This document shows positions 5,015-8,529 of a stretch of 8,529 bases of DNA, piece after piece. This stretch comes from JAQVEM01 sp964595565 (GTDB taxonomy: Bacteria > Actinomycetota > Humimicrobiia > Humimicrobiales > Humimicrobiaceae), in the NCBI GenBank assembly GCA_964595565.1, contig CAZQQX010000042.1, positions 1 to 8,529 on the forward strand, in the 5' to 3' direction. Every line of letters begins with the position of its first letter. The first letter of the stretch is position 1. The translations under genes were made by a program, and so were the position numbers. Under the pieces are notes generated by a model. The model did no database searches. It saw nothing but the letters and a program-made list of their open reading frames with translations, and was not told where the DNA came from.

Positions 5015-7270
5015 CTACTGCTCTATCTTTTTTATGGGAGCAAAACTTAAAAGAAGGTGCCTTAATCCGGCCCGGTCAAACATAACATCAAGTTCACAGT
5101 CATCTGAAAGCTTTTTGACCTTCACTATTTTTCCATGGCCCCAGTATTTATGCTCTACAATATCCCCTTCCTTATAGCTATATTTTTTACCGTACCCCTC
5201 TTTAACCTCTCCGGGACTTCCCTCTTTTCTTTCTTTCTCTATTTTATTTTCATCTATAACCAGCTCGGGGGTAATTTCATTTATAAATCTGGAAACAGTT
5301 CTAAAACTTGTATCGCCATAAATACTGTGCGAGCGTGAAGACGACAGGAAAACTTTCTCTTTGGCCCGGGTAATGCCCACATAGCAGAGCCTCCTTTCTT
5401 CCTCCAGCTCCTCCATGCTATTCATACTCCTTGAATGCGGAAAAATTCCCTCTTCCATCCCTATTATAAATACAACAGGAAATTCCAGCCCCTTGGCATT
5501 GTGAAGGGTCATAAGAACCAGACTGTCTGCGCTTTCATCATAATTATCAATATCGGTCAGAAGGGAAACTTCCTCAAGGAATCTGTCCAGATTATATAAA
5601 CCTTCTGCTACAGAAGATTTTTCTTCTACGACGGTTTCACTTTCTGCCTGCCCGCTGCCGGTTAAAACAGGCTCCGGGACATCCGCTCCCACGTTATTAA
5701 ATTCAAGTCTTTCTTCATATTCTTTAGTGACAGTCAGAAGTTCCCTCAGGTTATCTATCCTGTTTAAAGCGTCTATCGTATTTTCACGTTCAAGCTCCTT
5801 TAAATAACCCGTCTTCTCCCATATTTGTTTCAGCACCTCACTTGCCCCGTTCTTTATGGAATAATCTCTCAGTTCCGACATAAGAGAGAGAAAACTATTT
5901 ATTCTTTCTTTTGTAGTTCTGCTCAGTAAATTAATTTCATCAGCCCTGTAAAAAGCTTCACAGAAGGTCATATTATTTTTTCTGGAATACTTCTCTATAA
6001 CTGAAATTGTGGTCCTGCCAATTCTGCGGCTCGGGACATTTACAATCCTGGTCAGGCTTATCACATCTTTAGGATTGACAATCAGCTTCATATAGGCAAG
6101 CATATCCTTTATTTCCTTCCGGTCATAAAACCTCAGGCCTCCATAAATTTTATAGGGTATATTCTGTCTTACCAGGCATTCCTCTACAGCTCTTGACTGC
6201 GCATTTGTCCGGTAAAAAATGGCAAAATCCCTATATTTCTTTTTATCCTGCCCCATAAACTCTTTTATTTTTCTTACTATAAAATCAACTTCATTTTTTT
6301 CATCCAGAGCTATATACTTTGATACTTTCTCCCCCTCCGGGTTCTCGGTCCATAATTTCTTATTTTTCCTGTTCTCATTATTTTTTATTATATAGTTTGC
6401 AGCATTTAAAATATTTTGAGTTGAGCGATAATTCTGCTCCAATCTTATAACAACAGTATTCTTAAATTTCCTGTCAAATTCAGTTATATTTCTTATTTCG
6501 GCTCCCCTCCAGCTATATATACTCTGGTCATCATCTCCAACCACACATAACCTCCTGTGCTCTTCTGATAAAAGCAGGACAATTTCATTCTGGGCAATAT
6601 TTGTATCCTGGAATTCATCAACCAGAATATATTTAAATTTCTCCTGGTACTTTTTCTTCACCTCCGGATAAAGATTTAAGATATCAACTGTGTACATCAG
6701 CAGGTCATCAAAATCAAGTGCATTGGCTTTGACTAACTTTTCCTGATATCCCGAGTAGACCCTGGATACTAATTTTTCAAAGTAGTCAGTCGCTTCTCTG
6801 GAAAAAGTTTCATGGTCAATTAATTTGTTCTTTGCATCACTTATAGCTGAAAGCACCGCTCTGGGGGGAAATCTCCTGACATCCAGGTCCAGCTCTTTCT
6901 CAATACTGGAAACCAGACTCACAGAATCGTCGGCATCGTAAATTACGTAATTCCTGGACATGCCCAGGCGGCTGATTTCGTACCTGAGAAGCCTTGCGCA
7001 GAATGAATGGAAAGTGCTGACCCACATATATTCACCTATCCTGCCCACCAGTTCTATTACTCTTCTTTTCATTTCCTTTGCTGCCTTGTTGGTAAAGGTT
7101 ATGGCCAGAATATGAAAGGGGTCTACTCCTTTATTCTTAATAAGGTGCGCAATCCTGTATGTAAGTACCCTTGTTTTCCCACTGCCCGCTCCTGCAATAA
7201 CTAAAAGTGGTTTTTCGGTACTTTTTACAGCCTTAATTTGCTGGGGATTTAAATATTTTTCCAGTTCCAA
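5015..7270 (-). CDS. pcrA: ATP-dependent DNA helicase PcrA/UvrD (SF1A)
   Basis: This 751-residue 3'-5' helicase acts in nucleotide excision repair, in clearing recombinase filaments and in rolling-circle plasmid replication. All SF1A motifs are present: Walker A AGAGSGKT (26-33), TFTNKAA (58-64), Walker B VDEFQDTN (217-224), motif III GDDDQSIYSWRGA (245-257), motif IV LEQNYRST (277-284), motif V TLHNAKGLEFPVVF (588-601) and motif VI RRLCYVGITRAKE (626-638). The C-terminus YKEGDIVEHKYWGHGKIVKV (699-718) is the Tudor-like domain by which PcrA contacts RNA polymerase. Residues about 527-556 form an acidic, low-complexity insert before motif V. The start is a TTG 10 bases after the aroF stop: a TGA lies in frame two codons upstream, and the first residues align with other PcrA proteins. 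No good Shine-Dalgarno is seen, so coupling to aroF is likely. Length is normal and the frame is intact. Confidence 0.95.
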   Translation of the reverse strand: MELEKYLNPQQIKAVKSTEKPLLVIAGAGSGKTRVLTYRIAHLIKNKGVDPFHILAITFTNKAAKEMKRRVIELVGRIGEYMWVSTFHSFCARLLRYEISRLGMSRNYVIYDADDSVSLVSSIEKELDLDVRRFPPRAVLSAISDAKNKLIDHETFSREATDYFEKLVSRVYSGYQEKLVKANALDFDDLLMYTVDILNLYPEVKKKYQEKFKYILVDEFQDTNIAQNEIVLLLSEEHRRLCVVGDDDQSIYSWRGAEIRNITEFDRKFKNTVVIRLEQNYRSTQNILNAANYIIKNNENRKNKKLWTENPEGEKVSKYIALDEKNEVDFIVRKIKEFMGQDKKKYRDFAIFYRTNAQSRAVEECLVRQNIPYKIYGGLRFYDRKEIKDMLAYMKLIVNPKDVISLTRIVNVPSRRIGRTTISVIEKYSRKNNMTFCEAFYRADEINLLSRTTKERINSFLSLMSELRDYSIKNGASEVLKQIWEKTGYLKELERENTIDALNRIDNLRELLTVTKEYEERLEFNNVGADVPEPVLTGSGQAESETVVEEKSSVAEGLYNLDRFLEEVSLLTDIDNYDESADSLVLMTLHNAKGLEFPVVFIIGMEEGIFPHSRSMNSMEELEEERRLCYVGITRAKEKVFLSSSRSHSIYGDTSFRTVSRFINEITPELVIDENKIEKERKEGSPGEVKEGYGKKYSYKEGDIVEHKYWGHGKIVKVKKLSDDCELDVMFDRAGLRHLLLSFAPIKKIEQ

Positions 7271-7280
7271 ATTTCATCAA

Positions 7281-8099
7281 CTATCTTATTTTCTTTCCAA
7301 TAACAGCAGACATGTTTCTTAACTGTCTTATCAGCTCTACCAATTCTTTTGTAGTCAATTGCTGTTGCCCGTCACTCAAAGCTTTGCCCGGGTTGATATG
7401 TGATTCTACCAGAAGACCATCCGCACCCACGGCCATTGCGGCCCTGCTCATAGGAATGACCAGGTCGCTCTGCCCTACAGCATGAGAAGGGTCTATAAGT
7501 ATTGGAAGTTTGCTTAATTTCTTAATAACAGGTACTGCCGATAAATCCAGTGTAAATCTTGTGCTGGTTTCAAATGTCCTTATTCCTCTTTCGCACAGCA
7601 CCACCTCAACATCTGCTTTATAAGTTAAATATTCAACAGCAAGCAGCCATTCTTTTATTGTGGATGCCCATCCTCTTTTCAGGATGACCTTTCTATTTTT
7701 CTTAGCCGCTACTTCACCGATCTTTTCAAGCAGAGCAAAATTTGACATATTCCTGGTGCCAATTTGAAGTACATCCGCGCTATCCGCCACTATATCAACA
7801 TTCTTGGTATCAGTAACTTCGGTCACTGTCTTAAGTCCATACTTCGTATTAATATCTCTTAAATACCTTAAGCCTTCTTCCTTTAAACCCTGAAAGCTAT
7901 ACGGAGAAGTTCTCGGTTTATAGGCCCCTCCTCTTATATATAAAAGACCCAGGTCTTTTATAACTTTCGCACTGGCCTCCAGCTGCTCCCAGCTTTCTAT
8001 GGCACAGGGACCCGCAATCACGGTAAAATATTCTTCCTTTACCAGTCTGTCGTTTTCCTCATTTTCAGTTTTTTTTGATTTTTCTTTATTACTTCCCAT
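7281..8099 (-). CDS. aroF: 3-deoxy-7-phosphoheptulonate (DAHP) synthase, type I-beta
   Basis: This 272-residue enzyme condenses phosphoenolpyruvate with erythrose 4-phosphate to DAHP, the first step of the shikimate pathway. It belongs to the type I-beta group, related to KDO8P synthase. Motifs are GPCAIES (30-36) with metal ligand C32, RGGAYKPRTSPYSFQG (56-71), KRG (141-143), ERGIRTFE (170-177), DPSHAVGQ (203-210) with metal ligand H206, and E232 and D243 as the expected remaining ligands. The KPRTSPYSFQG wording favours DAHP over KDO8P synthase. Residues 1-22 are a charged, disordered-looking tail in place of the ferredoxin-like regulatory domain found in some relatives, and no mutase domain is fused, so any feedback control would depend on a partner such as the separate chorismate mutase upstream. 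It starts at the ATG at 8099-8097 with only a weak AGAAAG site. Confidence 0.93.
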   Translation of the reverse strand: MGSNKEKSKKTENEENDRLVKEEYFTVIAGPCAIESWEQLEASAKVIKDLGLLYIRGGAYKPRTSPYSFQGLKEEGLRYLRDINTKYGLKTVTEVTDTKNVDIVADSADVLQIGTRNMSNFALLEKIGEVAAKKNRKVILKRGWASTIKEWLLAVEYLTYKADVEVVLCERGIRTFETSTRFTLDLSAVPVIKKLSKLPILIDPSHAVGQSDLVIPMSRAAMAVGADGLLVESHINPGKALSDGQQQLTTKELVELIRQLRNMSAVIGKKIR

Positions 8100-8132
8100 C
8101 TGAATATATTTCTTTCTACTTATTTTATTTAC

Positions 8133-8160
8133 AATATATTTTAAAATAAAAATTTATCAA
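8133..8160 (-). promoter_or_regulatory. Candidate sigma-A promoter for aroF-pcrA
   Basis: On the minus strand TTGATA (8160-8155) and TATATT (8138-8133) are 16 bases apart, each matching five of six consensus bases. Transcription would begin near 8126, giving a leader of about 27 bases before aroF. It lies in the 134-base gap after chorismate mutase, so aroF-pcrA may be transcribed independently as well as by read-through. Two copies of GGTGGT lie just upstream of the -35 box. Confidence 0.4.
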
Positions 8161-8170
8161 CCTAAAATTG

Positions 8171-8191
8171 ACCACCTTACAGACAACCACC
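8171..8191 (-). repeat. GGTGGT direct repeat upstream of the aroF promoter
   Basis: ACCACC occurs at 8171-8176 and again at 8186-8191 on the plus strand (GGTGGT on the minus strand), 15 bases apart start to start. It is a G/C-rich island in otherwise A/T-rich intergenic DNA, 11 bases upstream of the proposed -35 box. A regulator binding site is possible; a chance repeat is equally possible. Confidence 0.25.
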
Positions 8192-8233
8192 CTGCCATAT
8201 TATAAATTATAAATAAATAAAACTTAAATATTG

Positions 8234-8518
8234 TTAAAGATTCTCATCTTTTTCCAGTATCTGGACATTCCTTAATATGCTCTCGAAAATTTGAATAATA
8301 TTGTCATTATAAAGAGGCCCCTTATTATACTTAACAATATTATCAAACAGCTCTTCCTCCCTTTTAGCATCATAGAGGGGGACGTTTTTATCTTCCTTTA
8401 ATTTTTTTATTTTCATCACTACAACTGCTCTTCTATTTAAAAAATCCACGATCTTTTTGTCTATCTGATTAATTTCCTCTCTATATTTATTCAACTTCTC
8501 CTTAAATTCGTCTTTCAT
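8234..8518 (-). CDS. Chorismate mutase, AroQ class, monofunctional
   Basis: This small all-helical enzyme (94 residues) rearranges chorismate to prephenate, the branch to phenylalanine and tyrosine. Aligned to the E. coli AroQ domain, the active-site residues R13, R30, K41, D50, R53 and E54 are present, in YREEINQID, NRRAVVVMKIKKLKEDK and DAKREEE. The last helix differs: where E. coli has Ser84 and Gln88, this protein appears to have V85 and E89. A glutamate at the Gln88 position is known in yeast chorismate mutase. The start is taken as the ATG at 8518-8516 because GAGGAG ends 5 bases upstream; a GTG at 8524 overlaps that site and would add only two residues. It is upstream of aroF on the same strand, and in relatives such free mutases can bind DAHP synthase. 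Transcription before base 8529 is outside the window. Confidence 0.9.
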   Translation of the reverse strand: MKDEFKEKLNKYREEINQIDKKIVDFLNRRAVVVMKIKKLKEDKNVPLYDAKREEELFDNIVKYNKGPLYNDNIIQIFESILRNVQILEKDENL

Positions 8519-8523
8519 AAACA

Positions 8524-8529
8524 CTCCTC
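8524..8529 (-). promoter_or_regulatory. Ribosome binding site of chorismate mutase (decides the start)
   Basis: GAGGAG on the minus strand ends 5 bases before the ATG at 8518. It overlaps the in-frame GTG at 8524-8522, which therefore cannot be the main start. The site sits at the window edge. Confidence 0.65.

Noticed and set aside
8161..8200. T-box riboswitch before aroF, suggested by GGGTGG on the minus strand.
   Set aside because: The gap is only 134 bases. It lacks a stem I region, the full T-box sequence and a following GC hairpin with a T-run, so the match is only a few bases.
1..8529. CRISPR arrays, tRNA or rRNA genes, phage or plasmid origins.
   Set aside because: No regularly spaced repeats, cloverleaf-like sequences or conserved rRNA stretches were recognised anywhere in the window.

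Overview
The window is AT-rich DNA from a bacterium that looks like a low-GC, probably anaerobic member of the Bacillota or a neighbouring phylum. The signs are strong purine-rich ribosome binding sites, a PcrA-type helicase with a C-terminal Tudor-like tail, a clostridial-style M29 aminopeptidase, and an EFR1-type flavodoxin/ferredoxin protein typical of anaerobes. Rank below phylum cannot be read from the sequence.

Layout. (1) Bases 1-163 (+) are the 3' end of thiL, thiamine-monophosphate kinase. (2) Bases 239-1142 (-) are decaying genes: a SAM-dependent methyltransferase with an in-frame amber stop and no normal C-terminus, joined out of frame to the last ~67 codons of an aldo/keto reductase. 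(3) Bases 1234-3103 (-) hold three intact genes: a small PEMT/ICMT-type membrane methyltransferase, an EFR1 flavodoxin-ferredoxin protein that overlaps it by one base (TAATG), and a small flavodoxin-domain protein. (4) Bases 3104-3839 are a very AT-rich gap. It contains what looks like a wrecked toxin-antitoxin pair on the minus strand (a PIN-domain toxin tail preceded by a ribbon-helix-helix-like fragment) and the leader of the next gene. (5) Bases 3840-4952 (+) encode an M29 metallo-aminopeptidase. (6) Bases 5015-8518 (-) run in the order chorismate mutase, DAHP synthase, PcrA/UvrD helicase. The helicase starts 10 bases after the DAHP synthase stop.

How the genes work together. DAHP synthase (entry to the shikimate pathway) and chorismate mutase (branch point to phenylalanine and tyrosine) form a natural aromatic amino acid pair. 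The helicase appears to be read through from aroF and has no clear functional tie to it. The EFR1/flavodoxin/membrane methyltransferase group is a plausible redox operon of unknown substrate. It once continued into, or lay beside, the broken methyltransferase and reductase.

I did not find a convincing new molecular system. The most informative signals are the gene-decay scars (amber stop, deletion fusion, PIN remnant with both visible catalytic aspartates replaced) and two uncommon neighbourhoods (redox proteins with a membrane methyltransferase; aroF with pcrA). No tRNA, rRNA, CRISPR array, intact mobile element or riboswitch was recognised.
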